DNA of 64,000 nt, from contig JAFQBH010000020.1 of assembly GCA_017399765.1 (NCBI GenBank), positions 1-64,000 on the forward strand. Direction: 5' to 3'. The DNA is from Oscillospiraceae bacterium. Its GTDB lineage: Bacteria; Bacillota; Clostridia; Oscillospirales; Ruminococcaceae. This document shows positions 48,789 through 58,176 of the stretch, one piece after another (the stretch's first letter is position 1; every line of letters begins with the position of its first letter). The notes beneath the pieces are model-generated. The model was not told where the DNA came from, searched no databases, and saw only the letters and a program-made list of their open reading frames with translations. The translations under genes were made by a program, and so were the position numbers.

Positions 48789-50801
48789 TTGGATTTCAAG
48801 CTTGTTTCACCTTTCAAGGCCACCGGCGACCAGCCCCAGGCAATTGAAAAACTTGTTGAAGGAATAAACCGCGGCGACAGGGAACAGACCCTTCTCGGAA
48901 TAACCGGTTCCGGTAAAACCTTCACAATGGCTTCGGTAATCGAAAAAATAAACCGCCCCACAATCGTTCTTTCCCATAACAAAACCCTTGCGGCCCAGCT
49001 TTGCAGCGAATTCAAGGAGTTTTTTCCGGAAAACAGCGTTGAATATTTCGTATCTTATTACGATTATTATCAGCCGGAAGCATATATCGCCTCCAGCGAT
49101 ACCTATATCGAAAAAACAAGCGACATCAACGATGAAATCGAAAAACTCCGCCATTCCGCAACAGCCGCTCTTTCCGAAAGGCGCGACGTAATAATCGTCG
49201 CTTCCGTTTCCTGCATCTATACCCTCGGCGACCCGATAGATTACCGCACAATGGTGCTTTCGCTCCGTCCGGGAATGGTGAAAGACCGTGACGAAGTCAT
49301 AACCCAGCTCGTCAATATGCAGTATGAGCGCAACGACATGAACCTTATCCGCAACAAATTCCGTGTTCGCGGCGACGTTATCGAAATCTGCCCCGCATAT
49401 TCGGATGAAAAAATCTTCCGTATAGAATTTTTCGGCGACGAAGTTGACCGCATTACGGAGATCCAGGCAGTGACCGGAGAAGTTAAGGGAGTTCTTAACC
49501 ATGTTTCGATATATCCCGCTTCACATTACATTGTTCCGAAAGATAAAATGCTCAAGGCTGTTGATGAAATTCGGGAAGAATGTGAAGAAAGAGTAAAATA
49601 TTTCAAGGAAAAAGGAAAGCTCATCGAAGCCCAGAGAATCGAAGAGCGCACCAATTACGATATGGAAATGCTGACGGAAGTCGGCTTCTGCAAAGGAATC
49701 GAAAACTATTCAAGGGTCCTTTCCGGAAGAGCCCCCGGTTCCTGCCCGACAACTCTTCTTGACTATTTCCCGGAAGATTTTGTCCTTTTCATCGACGAAA
49801 GCCACGTAACTCTTCCGCAGGTAAGAGCAATGTCCGGCGGTGACCGTTCAAGAAAGGAAAACCTTATCGAATATGGTTTCCGCCTTCCTTCCGCAATTGA
49901 TAACCGTCCGCTCACCTTTGATGAATTCGACGGAAAACTCAACCAGATAATTTATGTCAGCGCAACTCCCGGTCAGTATGAAAAGGACCGGAGCACCCAG
50001 AAAGTTGAACAGGTGATACGTCCGACGGGACTTCTCGATCCGGAAATAAGCGTCCGGCCGGTTGAAGGACAAATCGAAGACCTTCTTTCCGAAATAAATA
50101 TGAGGGTCGAAAAGGGTGAAAGAACCCTTATCACAACCCTTACGAAAAAAATGGCGGAAAACCTTACGGATTATCTTATCCAGATGGGCGTGAAAGTCCG
50201 CTATATGCACCACGATATAGATACCATCGAGCGAATGGAAATAATCCGGGATTTGCGTCTCGGAGAATTTGACGTTCTCTGCGGAATAAACCTTCTGCGT
50301 GAAGGTTTGGATATTCCGGAAGTAAGCCTTGTTGCAATACTCGATGCGGATAAGGAAGGCTTCCTCCGAAGCGAAACTTCCCTTATCCAGACCATAGGCC
50401 GTGCGGCAAGAAACGCCGAAGGCAAGGTCATCATGTATGCGGACACTGTTACGGAAAGCATGGAAAAAGCTATTACCGAAACGGAACGCAGAAGAAAAAT
50501 CCAGGACGCTTATAACAAGGAACACGGAATCGTTCCGAAAACCATCAAAAAGGACGTCCGCGATATCATCGAAATTTCCAGTCATAAAGATGATGAAAAA
50601 GTCGGCAAACGCCGCCTTAGCTATAAAGAAACCGAAGAGGAGATCAAGCGCCTTACAAACGAAATGAAGGCCGCTTCAAAGATCCTTGAATTTGAGCACG
50701 CGGCATATCTCCGCGACAGAATCAAAAAACTCCGTGAACAGTTGGAGGATGTACAGTATGAATCAAAGTTCCATCGTCATAAAGGGAGCAAGGGAACATA
50801 A
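48789..50801 (+). CDS. uvrB: Excinuclease ABC subunit B
   Basis: 670 residues from a TTG at 48789 with AAGGAGG eight bases upstream; an ATG at 48762 is in frame but has no ribosome site. [12 protein letters not shown] (about 37-48) is Walker A, FIDESH (about 335) Walker B, and [11 protein letters not shown] with the beta-hairpin region is typical. Helicase motifs [22 protein letters not shown] and QTIGRAARN follow, and a UVR motif near the C-terminus binds UvrC. It overlaps uvrA by 44 bases. Confidence 0.97.
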   Translation: MDFKLVSPFKATGDQPQAIEKLVEGINRGDREQTLLGITGSGKTFTMASVIEKINRPTIVLSHNKTLAAQLCSEFKEFFPENSVEYFVSYYDYYQPEAYIASSDTYIEKTSDINDEIEKLRHSATAALSERRDVIIVASVSCIYTLGDPIDYRTMVLSLRPGMVKDRDEVITQLVNMQYERNDMNLIRNKFRVRGDVIEICPAYSDEKIFRIEFFGDEVDRITEIQAVTGEVKGVLNHVSIYPASHYIVPKDKMLKAVDEIREECEERVKYFKEKGKLIEAQRIEERTNYDMEMLTEVGFCKGIENYSRVLSGRAPGSCPTTLLDYFPEDFVLFIDESHVTLPQVRAMSGGDRSRKENLIEYGFRLPSAIDNRPLTFDEFDGKLNQIIYVSATPGQYEKDRSTQKVEQVIRPTGLLDPEISVRPVEGQIEDLLSEINMRVEKGERTLITTLTKKMAENLTDYLIQMGVKVRYMHHDIDTIERMEIIRDLRLGEFDVLCGINLLREGLDIPEVSLVAILDADKEGFLRSETSLIQTIGRAARNAEGKVIMYADTVTESMEKAITETERRRKIQDAYNKEHGIVPKTIKKDVRDIIEISSHKDDEKVGKRRLSYKETEEEIKRLTNEMKAASKILEFEHAAYLRDRIKKLREQLEDVQYESKFHRHKGSKGT

Positions 50802-53589
50802 CCTCAAAAATATCGACGTTGAGATCCCGCGCGATAAACTTGTTGTCCTGACCGGTCTTTCCGGTTCGGGAAAAAGTTCCCTTGCCTTTGATACAATCTA
50901 TGCGGACGGTCAGCGCCGCTATATGGAAAGCCTTTCTTCCTATGCAAGAATGTTCCTCGGAATGATGGAAAAACCGGACGTGGATTCCATCGACGGTCTT
51001 TCTCCGGCAATTTCCATTGACCAGAAAAACACAAGCAAAAACCCCCGTTCCACCGTCGGAACCGTTACGGAGATCTATGACTATCTCCGTCTGCTCTATG
51101 CAAGAATCGGCGTTCCTCATTGTCCGGTCTGCGGAAGAGAAATCAAACAGCAGACCATCGACCAGGTTGTTGACCAGGTTCTTGCTCTTCCGGAAGGAAC
51201 GAAAATCCAGCTTATGGCTCCGATAGTCCGCGGAAGAAAAGGCGAATATGTAAAAGAACTTGACGCCGCAAGAAAAAGCGGATTTGTCCGCGTAAGAATC
51301 GACGGAAGCGTTTATGACCTTTCAGAGGAAATAAAACTCGACAAAAACAAAAAACACACCATTGAAATAATTGTTGACCGCCTTGTTGTAAAGCCGGAAG
51401 TCCGTTCCCGTCTTTCGGATTCTCTCGAAACCGTAATGCAGCAAAGCGGCGGCCTTGCGGTTGTCAATATAATCGGCGGTGAGGACCTTATGTTTTCACA
51501 AAACTATGCCTGCCCGGATCACGGCGCCGCAATCGATGAACTTTCCCCGAGAATGTTCTCTTTCAACAACCCGTTCGGTGCCTGTGAAAAATGCACCGGT
51601 CTCGGCGTTTTTATGCAGGTGGATCCGGATCTTGTTCTTCCGAACAAAAATCTTTCGATCCGCGAAGGCGCAATCCACGCTTCCGGCTGGTATTATTATG
51701 AAGGCGGAATCGCCACCAATTATTACGAAGCCCTTGCGAAGGAATATAATTTCTCCCTCGATGTTCCGGTAAAAGACCTTCCGAAAGAGGCGATAGATAT
51801 TCTTCTTTACGGAAGCAAAGGCAGAAAAATCAAGGTAAAACGCGAAAGCAACAGCATGCACGGCTATTTTGAAAGCGAATTCGAAGGCATTATCAACAAT
51901 ATGGAACGCCGCTTCCGCGAAACGAACAGCGAATGGATGAAGGAAGAAATTGCCCTCCAGATGCGCGCCGTTGACTGTCCGGACTGCCACGGCGAAAGAC
52001 TTAAACCGATTTCCCTCGGCGTAACTGTATGCGGAAAAAACATCAGCGATTTCACAAAGATGTCCGTTAAGGAAGCGCTCGATTTCGTCGAAAATATGCA
52101 GCTTACCGAGCGTGAACAGATGATTTCCTACCTCATCATCAAGGAAATAAAAGCAAGGCTCGGCTTCCTTAAAAACGTCGGACTCGAATATCTCACTCTT
52201 TCCCGAAGCGCAACAACTCTTTCCGGCGGCGAAGCCCAGCGAATCCGCCTTGCCACCCAGATAGGTTCCTCCCTTATGGGCGTTCTCTATATTCTCGATG
52301 AACCGAGCATAGGTCTTCACCAGCGGGACAACGAAAAACTTATCGGAACTCTCCAGCATCTTCGGGATCTCGGAAACACCGTCATAGTCGTTGAGCACGA
52401 TACCGATACAATGCTTGCCGCGGACCACATTGTTGATATCGGTCCCGGAGCGGGTATCCACGGCGGAAACATCGTCTGTTCCGGAACGGTTCAGGATATT
52501 ATGAACTGTCCCGAATCCATAACCGGCGCCTATCTTTCCGGAAGGAAAAAAATCGAAATTCCGGAAAAAAGAAGGGAAGGCAACGGGAAAAAACTTCTTG
52601 TCCGTGGCGCTTATGAAAATAACCTCAAGCATATCGACGTTGAATTCCCTCTCGGAAAATTCGTTGTTGTAACGGGCGTTTCCGGTTCCGGAAAAAGCTC
52701 CCTCGTAAACGAAATCCTCTATAAAACCCTTGCCCGTGACCTCAACAAAGCAAAGCATATTCCCGGTCATTGCGAAGGAATCGAAGGCGAGGAATTCCTC
52801 GATAAAGTAATCTGCATCGACCAGTCGCCGATTGGAAGGACACCCCGTTCCAACCCGGCAACCTATACCGGAGTTTTCACCGATATCCGAAATCTTTTTG
52901 CGGAAACCGCAGAATCCAAGGCAAGAGGGTATAACGCAAGCCGCTATTCCTTCAACGTCCGTGGCGGAAGATGCGAAGCTTGTGAAGGGGACGGAATAAT
53001 CGAAATCGAAATGCATTTCCTTCCGAACATTTTCGTTCCCTGCGAAGTATGTAAGGGAAAACGCTATAACCGCGAAACCCTCGACGTTCATTATAAAGGA
53101 AAAAATATAAGCGACGTCCTCAATATGACCGTTGAGGAAGCGCTTTTGTTCTTCGATAACGTTCCGAAAATAAAACGCAAAATCGAGGTTCTCAACGATG
53201 TCGGCCTCGGTTACGTAACCCTCGGTCAGGCGGCAACAACTCTTTCCGGAGGCGAAGCCCAGCGCGTTAAACTCGCAACCGAACTTGCGAAGCGTCCCAC
53301 CGGAAAAACCGTTTATATCCTCGATGAACCCACCACTGGACTTCATACCGCCGACGTTCATAAGCTTATCGAAGTTCTCCAGAAGCTTGTTGACGGAGGA
53401 AACACGGTTATCCTTATCGAGCATAACCTTGACGTGATCAAGGTTGCTGACCATATAATCGACCTTGGTCCGGAAGGCGGCGACGGCGGCGGTACCCTTG
53501 TTGTTGAAGGAACGCCGGAAGAAGTTGCGGCCTGTTCGGAATCTTATACAGGACAGTTCCTCAAACCTATCCTTGAACAGAAACTCTGA
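50758..53589 (+). CDS. uvrA: Excinuclease ABC subunit A
   Basis: 943 residues from the ATG at 50758, which has GGAGGATG upstream. Two ABC ATPase modules: Walker [13 protein letters not shown] near the start and [12 protein letters not shown] at about 640, signature [12 protein letters not shown] and [12 protein letters not shown], plus zinc-binding [22 protein letters not shown] and [16 protein letters not shown] clusters. It finds DNA lesions and loads UvrB. Full length. Translation is probably coupled to uvrB through the overlap. Confidence 0.97.
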   Translation: MNQSSIVIKGAREHNLKNIDVEIPRDKLVVLTGLSGSGKSSLAFDTIYADGQRRYMESLSSYARMFLGMMEKPDVDSIDGLSPAISIDQKNTSKNPRSTVGTVTEIYDYLRLLYARIGVPHCPVCGREIKQQTIDQVVDQVLALPEGTKIQLMAPIVRGRKGEYVKELDAARKSGFVRVRIDGSVYDLSEEIKLDKNKKHTIEIIVDRLVVKPEVRSRLSDSLETVMQQSGGLAVVNIIGGEDLMFSQNYACPDHGAAIDELSPRMFSFNNPFGACEKCTGLGVFMQVDPDLVLPNKNLSIREGAIHASGWYYYEGGIATNYYEALAKEYNFSLDVPVKDLPKEAIDILLYGSKGRKIKVKRESNSMHGYFESEFEGIINNMERRFRETNSEWMKEEIALQMRAVDCPDCHGERLKPISLGVTVCGKNISDFTKMSVKEALDFVENMQLTEREQMISYLIIKEIKARLGFLKNVGLEYLTLSRSATTLSGGEAQRIRLATQIGSSLMGVLYILDEPSIGLHQRDNEKLIGTLQHLRDLGNTVIVVEHDTDTMLAADHIVDIGPGAGIHGGNIVCSGTVQDIMNCPESITGAYLSGRKKIEIPEKRREGNGKKLLVRGAYENNLKHIDVEFPLGKFVVVTGVSGSGKSSLVNEILYKTLARDLNKAKHIPGHCEGIEGEEFLDKVICIDQSPIGRTPRSNPATYTGVFTDIRNLFAETAESKARGYNASRYSFNVRGGRCEACEGDGIIEIEMHFLPNIFVPCEVCKGKRYNRETLDVHYKGKNISDVLNMTVEEALLFFDNVPKIKRKIEVLNDVGLGYVTLGQAATTLSGGEAQRVKLATELAKRPTGKTVYILDEPTTGLHTADVHKLIEVLQKLVDGGNTVILIEHNLDVIKVADHIIDLGPEGGDGGGTLVVEGTPEEVAACSESYTGQFLKPILEQKL

Positions 53590-53602
53590 CGGAGGTAATG
53601 AA

Positions 53603-54154
53603 ATGACTTTTTATTTCACAAGCACCGAACCGAATATAAAAACTGCGGATTCAAAAAACGCAAAACTTACCGAAAACAAAATGATTTCGGCTTTCTGCCT
53701 TGCAAATCCGCTTGAAGAACCTTATAACTGGTTCCCCTGCGATTTCGGTTCCGACGGAACCGTTCAGTATCATGAGCTTTTTGAAAACGCTTTTAAGGAA
53801 GCAACCGAAAATAAAAAAGGTTTTCTTTATTCCGTTGAAGCGGAAGATGAAGACATTGAGGAAACCGGTGAAATTCTTACCGTTTGCAAAGCGAAAAAAG
53901 AACTTTCCGTAACTTCCTGCGAAGAAATTCAGAACCTTTATGACTGGCTTATGGAAAATGAGGATATGGGCCGTTTCCGCCTTTATACTTTTGAGCAGCA
54001 CAGCCGCCAGGAACTTCTTCTTTGGGATAACTCGATTCTCCGCTATCTTTCAAAAAATAAAATGATCGAAGATCCGGAAAACCCTTACGCAAAATTCATA
54101 AAAGAAAAACTTCCGAAAATCTGGGAAAAATATCTCAAACTTTGCGGAAAATAA
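53603..54154 (+). CDS. Unrecognised protein after uvrA
   Basis: 183 residues from the ATG at 53603, after CGGAGGTAATG. No signal peptide or membrane segment. The composition is acidic and aromatic, with the segments NPLEEPYNWFPCDFGSDG and FRLYTFEQHSRQELLLWDN. I do not recognise a family. It is 13 bases after uvrA and ends in a terminator, so it belongs to the uvrBA unit. Confidence 0.65.
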   Translation: MTFYFTSTEPNIKTADSKNAKLTENKMISAFCLANPLEEPYNWFPCDFGSDGTVQYHELFENAFKEATENKKGFLYSVEAEDEDIEETGEILTVCKAKKELSVTSCEEIQNLYDWLMENEDMGRFRLYTFEQHSRQELLLWDNSILRYLSKNKMIEDPENPYAKFIKEKLPKIWEKYLKLCGK

Positions 54155-54185
54155 AAAAACGGCGGGATTTTCCCGCCGTTTTTTA
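54154..54185 (+). terminator. Terminator of the uvrBA unit
   Basis: AAAAAACGGCGGGA, TTT loop and TCCCGCCGTTTTTT form a long stem and a T run. Confidence 0.93.
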
Positions 54186-54276
54186 TATTTTAAAAATATT
54201 TTCCTGAAAACTATATTAAATATTTAAAAAATATGTTATGATTAATTATCAATACATATAAAAAGGAGAGATCTCC

Positions 54277-55047
54277 ATGGCTGAACAGGCAATTTTCAAA
54301 AGTCAAACTTTCGGCGGATTCAATAAAGAAGAAGTCCTTAAATATATCGATAAAATGAACACGGAATATTCCGAAGAACACGATAAGGCGGAAGAGGAAA
54401 TTTCTTCTCTCAGAACCGAGCTTGATGAAAAAGATATAAAACTTTCAAAAGCTGAAAACAGCCTTGAGGAACTCCAGGCAAAATATGATGAAATAATGGA
54501 AGCTTATGAGGAACTCCGCCAGCATTATCTTATGCTCAAGGAGCACAGCGATAATATCGAAGCCGAAAACGAAAAACTTTCCGCAAGACTTGAAAATTCC
54601 GAAAAAGAACTTGCGATAGAAAAAGAACTCAATTCCCAGCTTCGTGATAAAATCGAGGAAGAAGCCGGAAAAGCGGAGATTTTTGTTCTTAAAGAACGAA
54701 AACTCAACGCCGCAATCGACGATGCGGAAGAGTCTGCAAAACACATGCTCGCCTATGCAAAAGTCGGTGCTCAAAATATGATCACTGATGCTCAGGAAGC
54801 TGCGGAAGATATCAATAATGAGATCGAAGGCTTTAAAGCCGAACTTGAAAAAACAAAATCCTTTATGGAAGATTCTCTTGCCGTGCTCATCCAGCGCCTT
54901 GATTATATCGGAAAAACCGCCGAGGAAGCAAAAATCCCTTCCGGCGAAAAAACCGATAAAGCAAAAGAAATTCAGATGAGATATGATGCCCTTGTTTCCG
55001 AAACGGAAATAAAAGCAAAAACCTTAAAGGAACGCTTTTTTCGTTGA
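54277..55047 (+). CDS. divIVA: DivIVA-like coiled-coil protein, possibly frameshifted at its 3' end
   Basis: 256 residues, ATG after AAGGAG. The N-terminus FKSQTFGGFNKEEVLKYIDKM is the DivIVA-type lipid-binding start, followed by a long coiled coil (about 30-130) and a second helical part with AEESAKHMLAYAKVGAQ. DivIVA proteins mark curved membrane at poles and septa. The frame ends at TGA right after a run of six T (55036-55041). Beyond it, shifting the frame by one base opens 61 codons to 55228 with a Lys/Arg/Pro-rich sequence that fits a C-terminal tail, so the product may really be longer. Confidence 0.85.
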   Translation: MAEQAIFKSQTFGGFNKEEVLKYIDKMNTEYSEEHDKAEEEISSLRTELDEKDIKLSKAENSLEELQAKYDEIMEAYEELRQHYLMLKEHSDNIEAENEKLSARLENSEKELAIEKELNSQLRDKIEEEAGKAEIFVLKERKLNAAIDDAEESAKHMLAYAKVGAQNMITDAQEAAEDINNEIEGFKAELEKTKSFMEDSLAVLIQRLDYIGKTAEEAKIPSGEKTDKAKEIQMRYDALVSETEIKAKTLKERFFR

Positions 55048-55228
55048 GCCGCAAAAACCGGTAATAATCGCGACGGAAAAACAAAAAAGCGGCGAACAAA
55101 AAAGCCCTTTGCCGAAACAGACGCAAATTATAAAACGCCCGGTAACGGCGATTCGCAAAAAACCGAAGCGCCAGACTTTTGCCGAAGGGGTAAAGAGCCT
55201 TTTAAAAGCGATAAAAAATATGTTATAA
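55042..55228 (+). pseudogene. Out-of-frame continuation of the DivIVA-like gene
   Basis: In the frame one base off from the 54277 gene, the sequence reads without a stop from the T6 run to TAA at 55226-55228. It encodes a basic tail containing QTQIIKRPVTAIRKKPKRQ and ending in the helix VKSLLKAIKNML. Codon use resembles the neighbouring genes, and no start codon with a ribosome site is present. It is either a C-terminal part reached by frameshifting, a sequencing error in the homopolymer, or a real truncation. Confidence 0.55.
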
Positions 55229-55232
55229 ACCC

Positions 55233-55265
55233 TTCTGACCGGAAAATTTCCGGTCAGAATTTTTA
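55233..55265 (+). terminator. Terminator after the DivIVA-like gene
   Basis: A perfect 27-base palindrome, TTCTGACCGGAAA with TTTCCGGTCAGAA, is followed by TTTTTA. It lies just after the end of the out-of-frame continuation, which supports that continuation as part of the gene. Confidence 0.88.
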
Positions 55266-55284
55266 AACAGTTAGGAGAAAATCT

Positions 55285-56409
55285 GTGGAAAAACTTAAAA
55301 TATCCTGTCCCTGCCTTCTGGGCCTTGAAAGCGTGCTCGCCGGCGAAATGAAACGCATGGGCGCACAGAATATAACCGCCGAAGACGGAAGAGTTTCTTT
55401 CGAAGGAACTTTTGAAGATGCCGCCGCGGCAAACCTTCGCCTTAGAACTGCCGAAAGAGTTCAGATAGTTGTTGCCGAATTTGAGGCAAGAAGCTATGAG
55501 GAACTTTTCCAGGGAACTCTTGCGGCTCCCTGGGAAGAATTTATCGGAAGAAAAGACGCTTTTCCGGTAAAGGGAAGAACGGTCCGAAGCCAGCTTTACA
55601 GCATGTCCGACTGCCAGTCCATCATCAAAAAAGCAATCTGCAAACATCTTGAAGGCGTTTATCACCAAAGCTGGTTTGATGAAACCGGCGCAACAATCCA
55701 GATCCAGTTTATGATTCTCAAAGATAAGGTCCGCCTTATGCTCGATACCTCCGGCACCGGACTTCATAAGCGCGGCTACAGAAAAAATTCCGTTGATGCT
55801 CCTATTAAGGAAACCATTGCCGCCGGAATTGTTGACCTTGCAAGAATCTATCCGGACAGCGTTGTCTGCGACCCGATGTGCGGTTCCGGAACTTTGCTTA
55901 TCGAAGCCGCTATGAAAGCTCTTAACATCGCACCGGGACTTAACCGCCATTTTGCCGCGGAACAATGGGGCTGCTGGCCTTCCGAAACCTGGCAGCATCA
56001 GAGAAGCGCCTGCCTTGATGAGATCCGTCACGACACAACATTCGTCGGCTATGGTTCCGATATCGATCCGGAAGCTGTCCGCCTTTCAATTGAAAACGCG
56101 AACAACGCCGGTGTCGGTTCAAAACTCCATTTCGAACAGCGCAACATGAAGGATTTTGTCTTCCCGGAAGCGGAGAAAAAGCTCATTGTCCTCTGCAACC
56201 CGCCTTATGGCGAAAGACTTCTTGATATCAAGGAAGCGGAAGAACTCTATCGCTCCCTCGGAAAAGTTCTTACAATGGAAGAGGGAAGAAGCTTCAATAT
56301 CATCTCTCCCCACGATGAATTCGAAAGCCTTTTCGGAAGAAAAGCCGACAAACGCAGAAAACTTTATAACGGCATGATAAAATGCCAGCTTTATATGTAT
56401 TACAAATGA
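55285..56409 (+). CDS. THUMP-domain RNA N-methyltransferase (RlmL/YpsC-like)
   Basis: 374 residues from a GTG with TTAGGAG seven bases upstream. N-terminal ferredoxin-like and THUMP part (about 1-160: CLLGLESVLAGEMKRMGA, then RSQLYSMSDCQSIIKKA), then a methyltransferase with GTGLHKRGYRKNSVDAPIKE, VCDPMCGSGTLLIEAA (SAM motif) and the active-site motif NPPYGERL. This order is that of the N-terminal module of RlmL (23S rRNA m2G2445) and of B. subtilis YpsC. Its exact RNA position in this organism is inferred. Confidence 0.9.
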   Translation: MEKLKISCPCLLGLESVLAGEMKRMGAQNITAEDGRVSFEGTFEDAAAANLRLRTAERVQIVVAEFEARSYEELFQGTLAAPWEEFIGRKDAFPVKGRTVRSQLYSMSDCQSIIKKAICKHLEGVYHQSWFDETGATIQIQFMILKDKVRLMLDTSGTGLHKRGYRKNSVDAPIKETIAAGIVDLARIYPDSVVCDPMCGSGTLLIEAAMKALNIAPGLNRHFAAEQWGCWPSETWQHQRSACLDEIRHDTTFVGYGSDIDPEAVRLSIENANNAGVGSKLHFEQRNMKDFVFPEAEKKLIVLCNPPYGERLLDIKEAEELYRSLGKVLTMEEGRSFNIISPHDEFESLFGRKADKRRKLYNGMIKCQLYMYYK

Positions 56410-57191
56410 TGAAAAACGAAAGTAAAACTCTCTATATCCCGCTTTACGGAAAATCTTTTGTCAGCAAAAAAGGCATAATTCTCCGGGATAAAAAGGCCGA
56501 GGAAATCTGGGAAAAGGAAAAATTTCCGCTCGGCGGAAAAAGCAAATCAAAATGGCTTGCCTATTTTATGGGAATGCGCTCGGCGGTTATTGATAAATGG
56601 CTTTCGGAAAAACTTTCCGAAAATCCGAAAAGCGTTGTTCTTCATATAGGCTGCGGACTTGATTCAAGGATCGAAAGGGTAAAAGCGCCTTTTGAAAAAT
56701 GGTTCGATATCGATTTTCCGGAAGTTATCGAAGTCCGAAAAAAATATTATTCAGAAACGGAAAATTATAAAATGCTCGGCGCTTCCGCTTCGGAAACGGA
56801 TTGGATAAAAAATATTCCGGATTCCGAAAAAGCAATAATCATTCTCGAAGGCATAAGCATGTATCTTTCGGAAGCTGCAATAAAAAATCTTTTTAATGCA
56901 GTTTCGGAAAATTTTCCGGAAGCGGAAATTATAATGGACGTTTATACTAAAAAGGCGGTAAAAGCGAGCAGAATCAAGAATCCGATTCAGGATGTTGGAG
57001 CATTGCCTTCTTTCGGCGTTGATGATGCGCTGATTTTTGAAACGGAAAAAATAAAATTTTCCGGGGAAATCGAAATGACTCCCGGAGAAAAAATAAACGA
57101 ACTTTCCGGTTTTGAAAGGGCTTTCTTCAAAAAAATGTTCGCCGGAAAATTCGCAAAAAGTCTTTATAAAATTTTTACCTATAAAATTTAA
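56406..57191 (+). CDS. LCM-type O-methyltransferase
   Basis: 261 residues from the ATG at 56406, which overlaps the stop of the previous gene (ATGA); the next codon is also ATG. VVLHIGCGLDSRIERV is the SAM-binding motif of the leucine carboxyl methyltransferase family, with WFDIDFPEVIEVRKKYY and IILEGISMYL typical of the small bacterial members (Tcm/PpmI-like). Substrate unknown. Coupled to the upstream methyltransferase by the overlap. Confidence 0.85.
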   Translation: MMKNESKTLYIPLYGKSFVSKKGIILRDKKAEEIWEKEKFPLGGKSKSKWLAYFMGMRSAVIDKWLSEKLSENPKSVVLHIGCGLDSRIERVKAPFEKWFDIDFPEVIEVRKKYYSETENYKMLGASASETDWIKNIPDSEKAIIILEGISMYLSEAAIKNLFNAVSENFPEAEIIMDVYTKKAVKASRIKNPIQDVGALPSFGVDDALIFETEKIKFSGEIEMTPGEKINELSGFERAFFKKMFAGKFAKSLYKIFTYKI

Positions 57192-57193
57192 AG

Positions 57194-57228
57194 AAAAAAG
57201 CTCTGCGGCTTTGCCGCAGAGCTTTTTT
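57194..57228. terminator. Bidirectional terminator between convergent genes
   Basis: AAAAAAGCTCTGCGGC, TTT loop and GCCGCAGAGCTTTTTT form a 16-bp stem with A and T tails. It serves the plus-strand methyltransferase and the minus-strand comF gene. Confidence 0.92.
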
Positions 57229-57862
57229 AGCTGTGATATCTTGTTTTGAGCACCGTAAGAACGCAAACCTTTTCAGCACCTTTGTCATAAAGAGCCGATG
57301 CACATTCCGTAACGGTGCTTCCGGTTGTAAAAATATCGTCAACAAGCAAAACCTTTTTTCCGAAAACCGAATCCGAAGATTCAAAAGCACCCGCAAGATT
57401 AAGCCGTCTTTCCGAAACAGAAAGTTTGTGCTGTTTTTCAGTTTTGCGGATTTTCTTTAAATAATCCGGTCGGAAAGGAATATCCGCAAGAAGCGAAAAC
57501 TTTTTGGTAAGTTCGGAAAGTCTTGTGCTTTTTGTTTCAAAAGCCGGAACGGGGATAACCGCATCGAAATCGCGATCTTCAAGTTTTTCGTAACCGAGCA
57601 AAAGCCAGTCGCAAAGGGTATCGAAACAAAAAGCATAATCCGTTCCGAATTTAAAACGAAGAACGGTTTCCTTTGCGGGACCCTCATAATAAAAAGCGCA
57701 GGCAAAGCCGTTGAAATAATTTCCCGAAGCTATACATTCAGAAAGACAGCTGGGGCAAAGGCAGTTTCCGCGTACTGCTTTTTTACAGGAAATGCAGTTA
57801 TAAGTGAAAAGTGAATTTCCAAAACGTTTAATTTTATATAAAGTTTTTGATAAGGAAAACAA
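57227..57862 (-). CDS. comF: ComF-type phosphoribosyltransferase
   Basis: 211 residues from a TTG at 57862, with GAGGTG eight bases upstream; this overlaps no more than 11 bases beyond the end of the upstream regulator. A Cys4 zinc site (CISCKK...CLCPSC) is followed by AFYYEGPAKETVLRFKFG, VIPVPAF and the PRPP loop KKVLLVDDIFTTGSTVTE. ComF proteins are needed for DNA uptake in competent Gram-positives, though many bacteria with comF are not known to be competent. Confidence 0.9.
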   Translation of the reverse strand: MFSLSKTLYKIKRFGNSLFTYNCISCKKAVRGNCLCPSCLSECIASGNYFNGFACAFYYEGPAKETVLRFKFGTDYAFCFDTLCDWLLLGYEKLEDRDFDAVIPVPAFETKSTRLSELTKKFSLLADIPFRPDYLKKIRKTEKQHKLSVSERRLNLAGAFESSDSVFGKKVLLVDDIFTTGSTVTECASALYDKGAEKVCVLTVLKTRYHS

Positions 57863-57872
57863 AAAAGTCACC

Positions 57873-58067
57873 TCAGTCCGAAAGCCCAAGAATATAATCG
57901 GTTGTGACACCGTAAATTTTTGAAAGAGAAATCAAAATTTCACTTGGGATATCGAGAAAACCGCTTTCGTATCTGGAATAAGTCGATTGACTGATATTAA
58001 GCATTTCGGCAAGCTGTTTTTGGCTGAAGTCTTTGTCTTCTCTTAAATCTCTGATTCTTTTATACAT
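57873..58067 (-). CDS. Small XRE-family regulator upstream of comF
   Basis: 64 residues, ATG after CGGGTGATATC. It is a single helix-turn-helix domain: FSQKQLAEMLNISQSTYSRYESGFLDIPSEI, ending in YGVTTDYILGLSD, a common form in clostridial phage-like and chromosomal regulators. The 16-base inverted repeats 28 bases upstream are its likely binding sites. comF starts 11 bases after its stop, so it may control comF along with itself. Confidence 0.9.
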   Translation of the reverse strand: MYKRIRDLREDKDFSQKQLAEMLNISQSTYSRYESGFLDIPSEILISLSKIYGVTTDYILGLSD

Positions 58068-58094
58068 GATATCACCCGAAAATCATCATATCCT

Positions 58095-58134
58095 ATGCAA
58101 TTACTGCATATCCGGTTTTATGCAGTAATTGCAT
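58095..58134 (-). promoter_or_regulatory. 40-base perfect inverted repeat, operator of the XRE-comF unit
   Basis: ATGCAATTACTGCATA (58095-58110) and TATGCAGTAATTGCAT (58119-58134) are exact reverse complements with an 8-base spacer. Each arm is itself a near-palindrome with TGCA at both ends, so two dimer sites face each other. On the minus strand TATGAT (58085-58090) lies next to it as a -10 candidate; the repeat covers the spacer and -35 position. Confidence 0.75.
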
Positions 58135-58150
58135 AAAACTTTGAAAAAGT

Positions 58151-58176
58151 AAACCCCGCATTTATGCGGGGTTTTT
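58151..58176 (-). terminator. Terminator of the amidase gene
   Basis: AAACCCCGCAT and ATGCGGGGTTT form an 11-bp stem around TT. On the minus strand it is followed by ACTTTTT, on the plus strand by TTT; it separates the amidase unit from the XRE promoter. Confidence 0.8.
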
